This document shows, in pieces, positions 1 to 6,345 of a stretch of 6,560 nt of DNA. The stretch spans positions 1 to 6,560 of the forward strand of contig DJTQ01000082.1 of assembly GCA_002439285.1 (NCBI GenBank), given 5' to 3'. Origin of the DNA: Paenibacillaceae bacterium UBA6304 (lineage in GTDB: Bacteria; Bacillota; Bacilli; Paenibacillales; Paenibacillaceae). The notes beneath the pieces were generated by a model, which did not search any database, was not told where the DNA came from, and was given only the letters and a program-made list of their open reading frames with translations. The translations under genes and the position numbers were made by a program. Position 1 is the first letter of the stretch; each line of letters starts with the position of its first letter.

Positions 1-24
1 AAATACTAAATGAATCCTTCGTTT

Positions 25-43
25 ATAAGGTGACTTACTTTAT
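25..43. promoter_or_regulatory. Imperfect inverted repeat in the glutamate synthase leader
   Basis: ATAAGGT (25-31) and ACTTTAT (37-43) are complementary over 7 positions, with one G-T pair, around the spacer GACTT. The repeat lies 22 bp before the chosen start codon. It could be a weak RNA hairpin or an operator half-site pair. It does not match the GltC or TnrA box as I know them, and the promoter itself probably lies upstream of the window. Low confidence: an AT-rich 7-bp match can occur by chance. Confidence 0.2.
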
Positions 44-48
44 TTATA

Positions 49-54
49 GAAAGG
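49..54 (+). promoter_or_regulatory. Ribosome-binding site that sets the glutamate synthase start
   Basis: GAAAGG lies 11 nt before ATG 66. The in-frame GTG at 30 would add 12 residues (beginning [11 protein letters not shown]) but has no purine-rich site before it. Starting at 66 also places the catalytic cysteine at residue 22, as in Bacillus subtilis GltA. Both points favour ATG 66. Confidence 0.6.
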
Positions 55-65
55 TTGCGCTGAAT

Positions 66-3000
66 ATGAAACATACGATTATACCACCAAAGCAGGGACT
101 CTACGATCCTTCCTTTGAAAAGGATGCCTGCGGCATGGGCTTTGTCGCTCATATCAAAGGGGTGGCTTCTCACAATATCGTAGACCAGGCACTGACGATG
201 CTGACTAATATGGAGCATCGCGGAGGACAGGGAAGCGAACCAAATTCCGGGGATGGCGCAGGTATTTTACTGCAAATTCCGCACCGGTTTTTTGCCGGGG
301 AAGCACAGAAGCTGGGATACCCTCTTCCGGAAGCCGGGCAGTACGGGGTAGGGATGCTGTTTTTGCCGCATGACGAGGATATTCGTAGCCGACAGGAAGC
401 GGAATTGACCCGAATTGTGGAAGAAGAAGGACAGAAGGTGATTGGCTTTCGGACCGTCCCGACCCGGGATGATATGCTCGGTAAATCGGCAAGAGAAGCC
501 AAGCCATTCGTCCGGCAAGTATTTATCGGCCGCAGTGAAGATCTTGTCGACGATTTGGAGTTTGAGAGAAAGCTATACGTAATCCGGCGCCGTGCCGAAC
601 TGGCTATCCGTTATGGCGGTGCGGAAGAAGGAGATGCTTTTTACGTTTCCAGCCTGTCCTGCCGCAAAGTCGTATATAAAGGAATGCTTACGACGGAGCA
701 GGTCGGCCAGTTTTATCTGGACCTGAAGGATGAAAGCCTGGAATCGGCTATCGCGCTTGTCCATTCCCGCTTCAGTACGAATACGTTTCCGAGCTGGGAA
801 CGGGCCCATCCGTACCGCTTCATGATCCACAACGGCGAAATCAATACGCTGCGCGGCAACGTGAACTGGATGCATGCCCGCCAATCGATGTTTGAAACGG
901 GAGCCTTTGGCAGCGATCTTGAGAAGGTGAAACCGGTCATCAATCCGGATGGATCGGATACGGCTATGTTCGATAATACGTTTGAGTTCTTGTACTTGAG
1001 CGGCCGTTCGCTTCCGCATGTAGCGATGATGATGGTACCGGAGCCTTGGAGTAATCACTCGGAAATGAGTGAGGATAAAAGGGCATTCTACGAATACCAT
1101 AGCTCTTTGATGGAGCCATGGGACGGGCCGGCGGCCATGGGCTTCACGGATGGCATCCAGATCGGAGCGATACTGGACCGGAATGGGCTGAGACCTTCCC
1201 GGTATTACGTAACCAAGGACGATCTGATCGTGCTATCCTCCGAGGTTGGCGTCCTGGATATTCCAGCCGAGAACATATTGTATAAAGACCGGTTGCGTCC
1301 CGGACGCATGCTGCTTGTTGATACCCGGGAAGGACGGATTATTTCCGACGAGGAAATCAAAGCATCGATCGCCAACGAGAATCCGTATCGGGAATGGTTG
1401 GATGAGCATAGGGTAGTTCTGGAGGATCTTCCGGAGGCTCCGGAGCTGCCGATGGAACATCACGGGAATATTACGTTACGCCAGATGGCGTTCGGATACA
1501 GCTTTGAAGATTTGCGTAAGGTGTTTGAACCGATGGCGCTGACCGGAGCGGAAGGCATCGTCTCCATGGGATACGATGCTCCGCTCGCGGTATTGTCGGA
1601 TCAGCCGCAACGGCTTTACAACTATTTCAAGCAGATGTTTGCTCAGGTGACGAACCCGCCGATTGATGCGATTCGGGAAGAACTTGTAACCTCTACAGCA
1701 ACGATGATCGGACCGGAGCGGAATCTGCTGCTGCCGGAGCCGGAGAGTTGCCGTCAAATCCGGCTGGAATCCCCGATTTTATCGAACGAGGAGTTTGCCA
1801 AGCTACGTCATATCCGTCGTCCGGGTTTTAAGGCGATGACGATTCCGATTCTGTTCCCGGCAGATCAGGGTGCGGAGGGGCTGCGGCAGGCGTTGGATTT
1901 GCTCTGCGAAGCGGCGGACCGCGTGATCGCCAAAGGCCATAATATTCTAATTTTGTCGGACCGCGGCGTAGATGCCGAGAATGCAGCGATTCCGGCTCTG
2001 CTCGCCGTATCCACCCTGCATCATCATCTGATCCGCGAAGAGACGCGTACGAAGGTCAGCATCCTGCTGGAGTCCGGGGAGCCGCGGGAAGTGCATCATT
2101 TCGCGCTACTGCTTGGGTACGGCGTAAGCGCCGTGAACCCGTATCTTGCTTTTGAGACCTTGAACGATATGATCAGTCAGGGCATGCTTCAAGGGATTTC
2201 TCCCCAAAAAGCGATTTACAATTTCATTAAGGCGGCTACGAAGGGCGTCATCAAAACATTATCCAAAATGGGTATCTCTACGATTCAATCGTACCGGGGG
2301 GCGCAGATTTTTGAAGCTGTCGGCCTTCGGGAAGATTTCGTGGACCGCTACTTCACCTGGACACCGTCCCGGATCGGCGGTATTGGCCTGGAAGAGGTAG
2401 CCAAGGAAACGCTGACTCATCATTTTCGGGCTTTCTCCCATCAAGACGGCAGCGATAAGGTGCTGGACTCGATCGGAGAATATCAATGGCGCAGCGATGG
2501 GGAAGAACATCTGTTCAATCCGCAAACCGTTCATTTGCTGCAGCAGTCGGTACGCACAGGAGATTATGGCATTTATAAAAAATTCACCGCCCTTGTTCAA
2601 GGGGAAAACGATAAACAAATGACGCTTCGTTCGCTGCTAGATTTGAAGCCTATCGGACCCAAAGTGCCGCTGAACGAAGTGGAGTCGGTATCCTCGATCA
2701 TGCGTCGGTTCAAGACGGGAGCCATGTCCTTTGGCTCGATCAGTAAGGAAGCGCATGAGACGATAGCGATCGCAATGAATCGGATCGGCGGCAAGAGCAA
2801 TACCGGCGAAGGTGGGGAAGATCCGGCCCGGTATGTACCGGATGCGAACGGGGACCTGCGCCGCAGTGCGATCAAACAGGTGGCATCCGGCCGATTTGGA
2901 GTAACTTCTCACTATCTGGTCAATGCCGATGAGATTCAAATCAAAATGGCTCAAGGGGCCAAACCGGGCGAAGGCGGACAGCTTCCAGGGAAGAAGGTTT

Positions 3001-4661
3001 ATCCGTGGGTTGCTGAGGTGCGCGGTTCTACGCCGGGTGTGGGCCTGATCTCACCGCCGCCGCATCATGATATCTATTCTATCGAGGACTTGGCTGAATT
3101 GATCTTCGATCTCAAGAACGCGAATCCGCGGGCCCGCATCAACGTGAAGCTGGTATCCGAAGCGGGGGTCGGTACGATTGCAGCCGGAGTGGCTAAAGGC
3201 CGTGCAGATGTCATTCTCGTCAGCGGCTATGATGGGGGAACCGGGGCGTCGCCGCAAAGCTCGATTCGTCATGCAGGGCTGCCGTGGGAGCTTGGGTTAG
3301 CGGAGACGCATCAAACGCTGATGCTCAACAACTTGCGCGACCGCGTCGTTCTGGAGACGGACGGCAAGATGCTCACCGGCCGGGATTTGGCCGTTGCGGC
3401 TCTGCTGGGCGCCGAGGAATACGGCTTCTCCACCGCACCGCTCATCGCCGTAGGTTGTATCATGATGCGGGTATGCCAGTTGGACACGTGCCCGGTCGGC
3501 GTGGCGACGCAAAATCCGGAGCTCCGCAAAAATTTCATGGGCGATCCGCAGCATGTGGTTAATTTCATGACTTTTGTGGCTGAAGATCTCCGCGAGTGGA
3601 TGTCCGAGCTTGGTTTCCGCAATTTGGAGGAAATGATCGGCCGCACCGATTGCCTGGATACGTTCAAGGCGATTAGTCACTGGAAGAAAAAAGGCGTCGA
3701 TCTGTCGTCGCTGTTACACATGCCTGAGGTGCCCGAAGGCAGCAGCCGGTTCTGCACACGTCAGCAAAACCATGGCTTGGAGGAGACGCTGGATATCAGC
3801 CGTCTCCTCGGTCTGGCGGCTCCGGCGCTCGAGCGTGGCGAAGCTGTGGGAGCGGCGCTGCCGATCTGCAATGTGAACCGGGCGACAGGTACGATCCTCG
3901 GCAGTGAAGTGACGCGCATTTATGGCGCGGCCGGTTTGCCGGAGGACACGATTACGTTTCGGTTTGAGGGATCGGCCGGGCTAAGCTTTGGCGCTTTCGT
4001 GCCAAAAGGCATGACGTTGACGGTGGAAGGCGATGCCAATGACTACACCGGCAAAGGCTTGTCGGGCGGCAAGATCATCGTGAAGCCGTCCCTTGCAGCG
4101 ACGTTCGTAGCCGAGGAGAACGTCATCGTCGGGAACACCTCGTTCTACGGGGCGACCGGCGGGGAGGCCTACATTCGCGGCATCGCCGGCGAACGGTTCG
4201 CGGTTCGGAATTCCGGCGCGAGCATCGTGGTAGAAGGCGTGGGCGACCACGGCTGCGAGTACATGACCGGCGGGCGCGTCGTCATTCTCGGCGGCACGGG
4301 CCGCAACTTCGCGGCCGGGATGTCCGGGGGCATCGCCTATGTCTTGGACTTACAAGGGGACTTCGTCAACCGCTGCAACCTGGAGATGGTGCTGCTTGAG
4401 CGGGTCGAAGATCCAGCCGAGGCCGACCAGCTCCGCACGCTGATCAGCCGCCATGCACTATACACGGATAGCGGCGTCGGACGCCGTGTCCTGGACAACT
4501 GGAATGAGCTGCTGCCGAAATTCGTCCGCGTCATTCCGAAGGATTACAAGCGGATGCTGGAGCAAATCCGCAAAGTGGAGAACGACGGCCTTGAGGGCGA
4601 AGCCGCCCTTCTCGCCGCATTCGAAGCCAACACGCGCGAACTGGCGCGCTCGGGCAACTAG
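66..4661 (+). CDS. gltB: Glutamate synthase (NADPH) large/alpha subunit, complete
   Basis: This subunit makes glutamate from glutamine and 2-oxoglutarate in the cytoplasm, taking electrons from a small FAD subunit; it is the GOGAT half of the GS-GOGAT ammonium assimilation cycle. The product is 1531 aa, close to the usual ~1500-1520. Domains in order: a class II glutamine amidotransferase (about 22-430), with a 21-residue propeptide ending at the predicted nucleophile Cys22 (DACGMG), HSRFST from 233 and HNGEIN from 255; a central domain (about 480-770) with [10 protein letters not shown] near 525-534; an FMN-binding synthase domain (about 840-1200) with MSFGSIS at 887, [11 protein letters not shown] at 909, SEAGVG at 1031 and GYDGGTG at 1054; 3Fe-4S ligands Cys1131, Cys1137 and Cys1142 ([12 protein letters not shown]); and a C-terminal GXGXG beta-helix (about 1290-1470). 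All key residues seen are intact. The gene is called gltA in Bacillus and gltB in most others. The small subunit (gltD) does not follow. Confidence 0.97.
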   Translation: MKHTIIPPKQGLYDPSFEKDACGMGFVAHIKGVASHNIVDQALTMLTNMEHRGGQGSEPNSGDGAGILLQIPHRFFAGEAQKLGYPLPEAGQYGVGMLFLPHDEDIRSRQEAELTRIVEEEGQKVIGFRTVPTRDDMLGKSAREAKPFVRQVFIGRSEDLVDDLEFERKLYVIRRRAELAIRYGGAEEGDAFYVSSLSCRKVVYKGMLTTEQVGQFYLDLKDESLESAIALVHSRFSTNTFPSWERAHPYRFMIHNGEINTLRGNVNWMHARQSMFETGAFGSDLEKVKPVINPDGSDTAMFDNTFEFLYLSGRSLPHVAMMMVPEPWSNHSEMSEDKRAFYEYHSSLMEPWDGPAAMGFTDGIQIGAILDRNGLRPSRYYVTKDDLIVLSSEVGVLDIPAENILYKDRLRPGRMLLVDTREGRIISDEEIKASIANENPYREWLDEHRVVLEDLPEAPELPMEHHGNITLRQMAFGYSFEDLRKVFEPMALTGAEGIVSMGYDAPLAVLSDQPQRLYNYFKQMFAQVTNPPIDAIREELVTSTATMIGPERNLLLPEPESCRQIRLESPILSNEEFAKLRHIRRPGFKAMTIPILFPADQGAEGLRQALDLLCEAADRVIAKGHNILILSDRGVDAENAAIPALLAVSTLHHHLIREETRTKVSILLESGEPREVHHFALLLGYGVSAVNPYLAFETLNDMISQGMLQGISPQKAIYNFIKAATKGVIKTLSKMGISTIQSYRGAQIFEAVGLREDFVDRYFTWTPSRIGGIGLEEVAKETLTHHFRAFSHQDGSDKVLDSIGEYQWRSDGEEHLFNPQTVHLLQQSVRTGDYGIYKKFTALVQGENDKQMTLRSLLDLKPIGPKVPLNEVESVSSIMRRFKTGAMSFGSISKEAHETIAIAMNRIGGKSNTGEGGEDPARYVPDANGDLRRSAIKQVASGRFGVTSHYLVNADEIQIKMAQGAKPGEGGQLPGKKVYPWVAEVRGSTPGVGLISPPPHHDIYSIEDLAELIFDLKNANPRARINVKLVSEAGVGTIAAGVAKGRADVILVSGYDGGTGASPQSSIRHAGLPWELGLAETHQTLMLNNLRDRVVLETDGKMLTGRDLAVAALLGAEEYGFSTAPLIAVGCIMMRVCQLDTCPVGVATQNPELRKNFMGDPQHVVNFMTFVAEDLREWMSELGFRNLEEMIGRTDCLDTFKAISHWKKKGVDLSSLLHMPEVPEGSSRFCTRQQNHGLEETLDISRLLGLAAPALERGEAVGAALPICNVNRATGTILGSEVTRIYGAAGLPEDTITFRFEGSAGLSFGAFVPKGMTLTVEGDANDYTGKGLSGGKIIVKPSLAATFVAEENVIVGNTSFYGATGGEAYIRGIAGERFAVRNSGASIVVEGVGDHGCEYMTGGRVVILGGTGRNFAAGMSGGIAYVLDLQGDFVNRCNLEMVLLERVEDPAEADQLRTLISRHALYTDSGVGRRVLDNWNELLPKFVRVIPKDYKRMLEQIRKVENDGLEGEAALLAAFEANTRELARSGN

Positions 4662-4702
4662 AGGCTATCCGCCCTAACATCGATTAGGGCGATGATAGCT
4701 TC
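4661..4702 (+). terminator. Long hairpin at the glutamate synthase stop codon, no T tract
   Basis: GAGGCTATC (4661-4669) pairs with GATAGCTTC (4694-4702, one G-T pair). CGCCCTAA (4670-4677) pairs with TTAGGGCG (4684-4691) around the loop CATCGA. Together this is about 17 bp with a 2-nt bulge (AT). It begins at the last base of the stop codon. Because TCCCGCCC follows rather than a T tract, it is more likely a 3'-end stabiliser or a Rho/pausing element than an intrinsic terminator by itself. Confidence 0.6.
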
Positions 4703-4788
4703 CCGCCCGGCGGCGGCATGCGCGGTGTTATGGCAATACGCTGAGCAACAAGCGTACCTGCGGCGCGCAGCGGCAAGCCGCGGTGCAA

Positions 4789-4816
4789 CGCAACCGCCTT
4801 CTCTACGGCGGTTGCG
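4789..4816 (+). terminator. GC-rich 10-bp hairpin without a T tract
   Basis: CGCAACCGCC (4789-4798) and GGCGGTTGCG (4807-4816) are perfect complements around the 8-nt loop TTCTCTAC. No T run follows. It sits immediately upstream of the true terminator at 4826 and shares the GGTTGCGG sequence with that terminator's loop (4810-4817 and 4834-4841), so its 5' arm could pair with either. It probably contributes to 3'-end structure of the glutamate synthase transcript. Confidence 0.6.
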
Positions 4817-4825
4817 GGCAACAAT

Positions 4826-4868
4826 ACAACCGAGGTTGCGGTTTTCCGTGGCCTCGGTTGTTTTTATT
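4826..4868 (+). terminator. Intrinsic terminator of the glutamate synthase transcript
   Basis: ACAACCGAGG (4826-4835) pairs with CCTCGGTTGT (4852-4861). The 16-nt interior can extend the stem as GCGG/CCGT around TTTT. The run TTTTTATT (4861-4868) follows. This is the classical rho-independent form and lies about 165 nt after the stop codon. It abuts the first copy of the 16-bp palindrome, whose first base is 4866. Confidence 0.85.
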
Positions 4869-5045
4869 GGATATTTCCAATGGGAATCGGTACAAATTCG
4901 ACTTTTTCACACTTTCATTGGAAATATCCAATAAGAAATTCAAAAATCGCCCTTAATTCGCCGATTTGACCCAAGTTAATTGGAAATATCCAATCAACTC
5001 CATGCGATCAGCTATTTAGGATAATTCTCATTGGAAATATCCAAT
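4866..5045. repeat. Array of four 16-bp near-palindromes (ATTGGAAATATCCAAT)
   Basis: Exact copies of ATTGGAAATATCCAAT occur at 4917-4932, 4979-4994 and 5030-5045. The exact reverse complement ATTGGATATTTCCAAT is at 4866-4881. Each has 6-bp arms (ATTGGA/TCCAAT) around an asymmetric AATA centre, so orientation can be read: one inverted, three direct. Start-to-start spacings are 51, 62 and 51 bp, near 5, 6 and 5 helical turns. The spacers (35, 46 and 35 bp) are AT-rich and differ from one another, with only loose resemblance (ATTCG and T-rich stretches in the first two). The copies are identical although the spacers are not, which suggests selection, or homogenisation of a mobile-type intergenic repeat. 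Function unknown; candidates are operators for a dimeric DNA-binding protein or small RNA hairpins. Confidence 0.9.
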
Positions 5046-5060
5046 AGGCATTAGTCGGTG

Positions 5061-5324
5061 AGCAAGTGGAGTAAGTGGAGTGGGTAGAGTAAGTGAAGTG
5101 GGTAGAGTAAGTTAAGTGGAGTGAGTAGAGTAAGTGGAATGTGTAGAGTAAGTGAAGTGGGAAGAGTAAGTGGAGTGAGTAGAGTAAGCAAGTGGAATGG
5201 GTAGAGTAAGTGAAGAAGTCAGAGTAATAGAGTAATAGAGTATATATAGTAAATAGAGTAGGTGAAGTGAGTCGATTAGTTGGAGTAACAGGTAGTTGAA
5301 GTAAATGTAGTGAGTGAAGGGAAG
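5061..5324. repeat. 18-bp minisatellite, nearly C-free on the + strand
   Basis: The unit is close to GTAGAGTAAGTGAAGTGG. The GTAGAG register recurs at 5084, 5102, 5125, 5143, 5161 (GAAGAG), 5179, 5201 and 5219 (TCAGAG), giving steps of 18, 23, 18, 18, 18, 22 and 18. Degenerate flanks extend to about 5061 and 5324, and there is a short AGAGTAAT/ATAGAGTA patch near 5221-5260. By eye only five C residues occur on the + strand in about 264 nt, at 5063, 5189, 5220, 5273 and 5289. Because the period is a multiple of three, the - strand stays open as a hexapeptide-like pattern (YSLHLL), but this looks like a by-product of the repeat. Slipped-strand expansion is the likely origin; function unknown. 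Confidence 0.9.
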
Positions 5325-5362
5325 CCAAGGGCGCCTGCCACAACAAGTTTATTTTGTAAATA

Positions 5363-5392
5363 TTGGAATAAGTTCATTTTGCGTGATATACT
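5363..5392 (+). promoter_or_regulatory. Sigma-A-like promoter of the nuclease-like gene
   Basis: A -35 candidate TTGGAA (5363-5368; 4 of 6 matches to TTGACA) is followed after 18 bp by TATACT (5387-5392; 5 of 6 matches to TATAAT). TGA directly precedes the -10, giving an extended -10 (TGATATACT). Transcription would start near 5398-5400, only about 8 nt before the terminator stem. The -35 lies inside ATTGGAATA (5362-5370), which matches the first half of the upstream 16-bp palindrome. Confidence 0.6.
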
Positions 5393-5406
5393 TTCAGTAG
5401 ACGAAG

Positions 5407-5444
5407 AACGTCCTTTCCCTTTGGGGAGAGGGCGTTATTTTTTT
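5407..5444 (+). terminator. Intrinsic terminator hairpin in the 5' leader of the nuclease-like gene
   Basis: AACGTCCTTTCCC (5407-5419) pairs with GGGAGAGGGCGTT (5424-5436) over 13 positions, two of them G-T, around the loop TTTG. ATTTTTTT follows, with seven Ts at 5438-5444. It lies between the predicted promoter and the ribosome-binding site, so it may act as an attenuator instead of ending an upstream gene; no gene ends nearby. A short alternative hairpin, GACG (5400-5403) with CGTC (5409-5412), would use part of the 5' arm, but at 4 bp it is weak. Confidence 0.85.
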
Positions 5445-5448
5445 ATAA

Positions 5449-5456
5449 GAAAGGTG
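5449..5456 (+). promoter_or_regulatory. Ribosome-binding site that sets the nuclease-like gene start
   Basis: GAAAGGTG lies 8 nt before GTG 5465, a normal spacing. The in-frame GTG at 5456 overlaps this site and so cannot use it. ATG 5483 is the other in-frame choice but has only GAG directly upstream. The site begins 5 nt after the terminator's T run, so it would be transcribed only on read-through from the promoter at 5363. Confidence 0.55.
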
Positions 5457-5464
5457 TGAGTGAT

Positions 5465-6139
5465 GTGACGGTTGCGTTTGAGATGGCACATGATTCCTTT
5501 ATCAATGAACATCTAAGCCGGAGAACGGGAGAACGCAAAGGGAGGCTGCTTCGAGGACATAATTATGCGGAAAGATTGCTGCTGGAAAATGTATGGTGGC
5601 CGGTTTTTGGTTCCTTCGAGGATCTGCACCCGGAGTACGAAATCAGCGACTGGAATCGGAAATCGCAGTTTTTGGATTTTGCATATCTGCCTCCGTTCGG
5701 CAAGTTTGGCCTCGAGTGCGATGGGTTTCAAAGCCATGTGAGGGAGATGGATCGGGAGCGATTCAGTTATTCTTTAAATCGGGATACGTTTTTAACCGGG
5801 ATCGGGTGGAAAATGATTCATTTTTCTTTTGATGATGTACAGCAGCGTCCAGAGATGTGCCGTATGCTTCTTCAATTAGTGATCGGCCCCCATTTTATAC
5901 AAAAAGCCTCGATGGTTACTCTTCATGTCATCGAAAAAGAAATTCTCCGTTTGGCCTGGCGTCTGGAAGGGCGGGTTCGTCCTAAACATGTAACGGATTT
6001 GCTGGGAATCGATTTCAGAACCTCCCGTAACTGGCTGCGTTCCCTTGTGGATAAAGGGATGCTAAAGCCTGAGGATAAGGGTGGGAAAATCAGAAGTTAT
6101 GAACTGCTCGAGAAATCGATGATCTACTTAGCCCAATAG
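5465..6139 (+). CDS. Putative PD-(D/E)XK nuclease-fold (DUF559/Vsr-like) protein with C-terminal winged helix
   Basis: A 224-aa soluble protein with no signal peptide or membrane segment. Residues 34-140 resemble the DUF559/very-short-patch-repair endonuclease pattern: a helix with Glu36 (YAERLLLENVWWP), Asp71 at a strand end (QFLDFAYLP), then LECDGFQSH with Glu84-x-Asp86, a basic helix (REMDRERFSYSLNRD) and a hydrophobic strand ending HFSFDDV (119-125). This fits a D...ExD variant of the PD-(D/E)XK active site, with no lysine in the usual place. Residues 153-216 look like a winged helix: VIEKEILRLAWRL, then RPKHVTDLLGI, the recognition-helix-like RTSRNWLRSLVDKGML and a wing (KPEDKGGKIRSYELLEK). 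A DNA-cleaving or DNA-binding regulatory protein is inferred; no methyltransferase, helicase or defence partner is present. The final residues SMIYLAQ and the stop codon belong to a repeat continuing downstream. Start chosen as GTG 5465; GTG 5456 and ATG 5483 are alternatives. Confidence 0.8.
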   Translation: MTVAFEMAHDSFINEHLSRRTGERKGRLLRGHNYAERLLLENVWWPVFGSFEDLHPEYEISDWNRKSQFLDFAYLPPFGKFGLECDGFQSHVREMDRERFSYSLNRDTFLTGIGWKMIHFSFDDVQQRPEMCRMLLQLVIGPHFIQKASMVTLHVIEKEILRLAWRLEGRVRPKHVTDLLGIDFRTSRNWLRSLVDKGMLKPEDKGGKIRSYELLEKSMIYLAQ

Positions 6140-6276
6140 CTACGTCCGGCTCCTGACTCGATGATCTATATAGCCCAATAGCTATGTCCGGTCTCCTCAC
6201 TGGATGATCTACTTAGCTCAATAGCCCCGCTTCGACTCCCGACCTGCGGACCTATCTAGCTCAATAGTTTCGTCCT
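6117..6276 (+). repeat. Four-copy 42-46 bp repeat beginning inside the nuclease-like gene
   Basis: Copies start near 6117, 6159, 6202 and 6248. Their core is ATCTACTTAGCCCAATAG in copy 1, ATCTATATAGCCCAATAG in copy 2, ATCTACTTAGCTCAATAG in copy 3 and ACCTATCTAGCTCAATAG in copy 4. Copies 1 and 2 also share GTCCGG followed by CTCCT further on. In copy 1 this core encodes the C-terminal residues IYLAQ and the TAG stop. The other copies would encode IYIAQ-stop, IYLAQ-stop and TYLAQ-stop in the matching frame, with no open frame leading into them. The core is also an imperfect palindrome (CTATCTAGCTCAATAG in copy 4). Origin either by tandem duplication of the gene's 3' end or by insertion of an intergenic repeat that supplied a new C terminus. 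Confidence 0.85.
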
Positions 6277-6289
6277 CTTCATCCACCTA

Positions 6290-6298
6290 TGGTAAAAT
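6290..6298 (+). promoter_or_regulatory. Extended -10 promoter candidate for the ABC transporter gene
   Basis: TGGTAAAAT is an extended -10 element (TGN before TAAAAT, 5 of 6 matches to TATAAT). No good -35 is visible about 17 bp upstream; that position falls at the edge of the fourth repeat copy. A start near 6305 would give a leader of about 40 nt. Read-through from the nuclease-like gene is also possible, as no T-tailed terminator lies between. Confidence 0.45.
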
Positions 6299-6345
6299 AG
6301 GGAAAACGCCGATACGGGCGGGTGTAGGGTTAGGAGAGTGGTGGC

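Noticed and set aside
30..65. Upstream GTG start for glutamate synthase (12 extra residues)
   Set aside because: No Shine-Dalgarno site precedes GTG 30, and the family propeptide length agrees with ATG 66.
4692..4934. An 80-codon open frame on the + strand after glutamate synthase
   Set aside because: It runs through both hairpins, the intrinsic terminator and two palindrome copies, has no ribosome-binding site, and its composition follows the GC-rich then AT-rich DNA beneath it.
4866..5045. CRISPR array or insertion-sequence ends formed by the 16-bp palindromes
   Set aside because: The repeats are too short for CRISPR, one is inverted and the spacers differ in length (35, 46, 35). No transposase or target-site duplication is seen.
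5061..5324. Triplex (H-DNA) forming purine tract
   Set aside because: T residues interrupt the purines every few bases, so no long uninterrupted purine mirror repeat exists.
5008..5346. A 112-codon open frame on the - strand rich in Leu, Tyr, Ser, His and Thr
   Set aside because: It is the translation of the 18-bp minisatellite, kept open because the period is a multiple of three and the inserts sum to a multiple of three. It would start at TTG without a convincing ribosome-binding site and has no domain-like sequence.
5030..6181. Shared CCAATAG between the palindrome array and the 42-46 bp repeat
   Set aside because: Only seven bases agree and the flanks differ, so common origin cannot be supported.
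6117..6276. CRISPR-like array
   Set aside because: The repeats are adjacent, degenerate units without unique spacers of uniform length, and no cas gene is visible.
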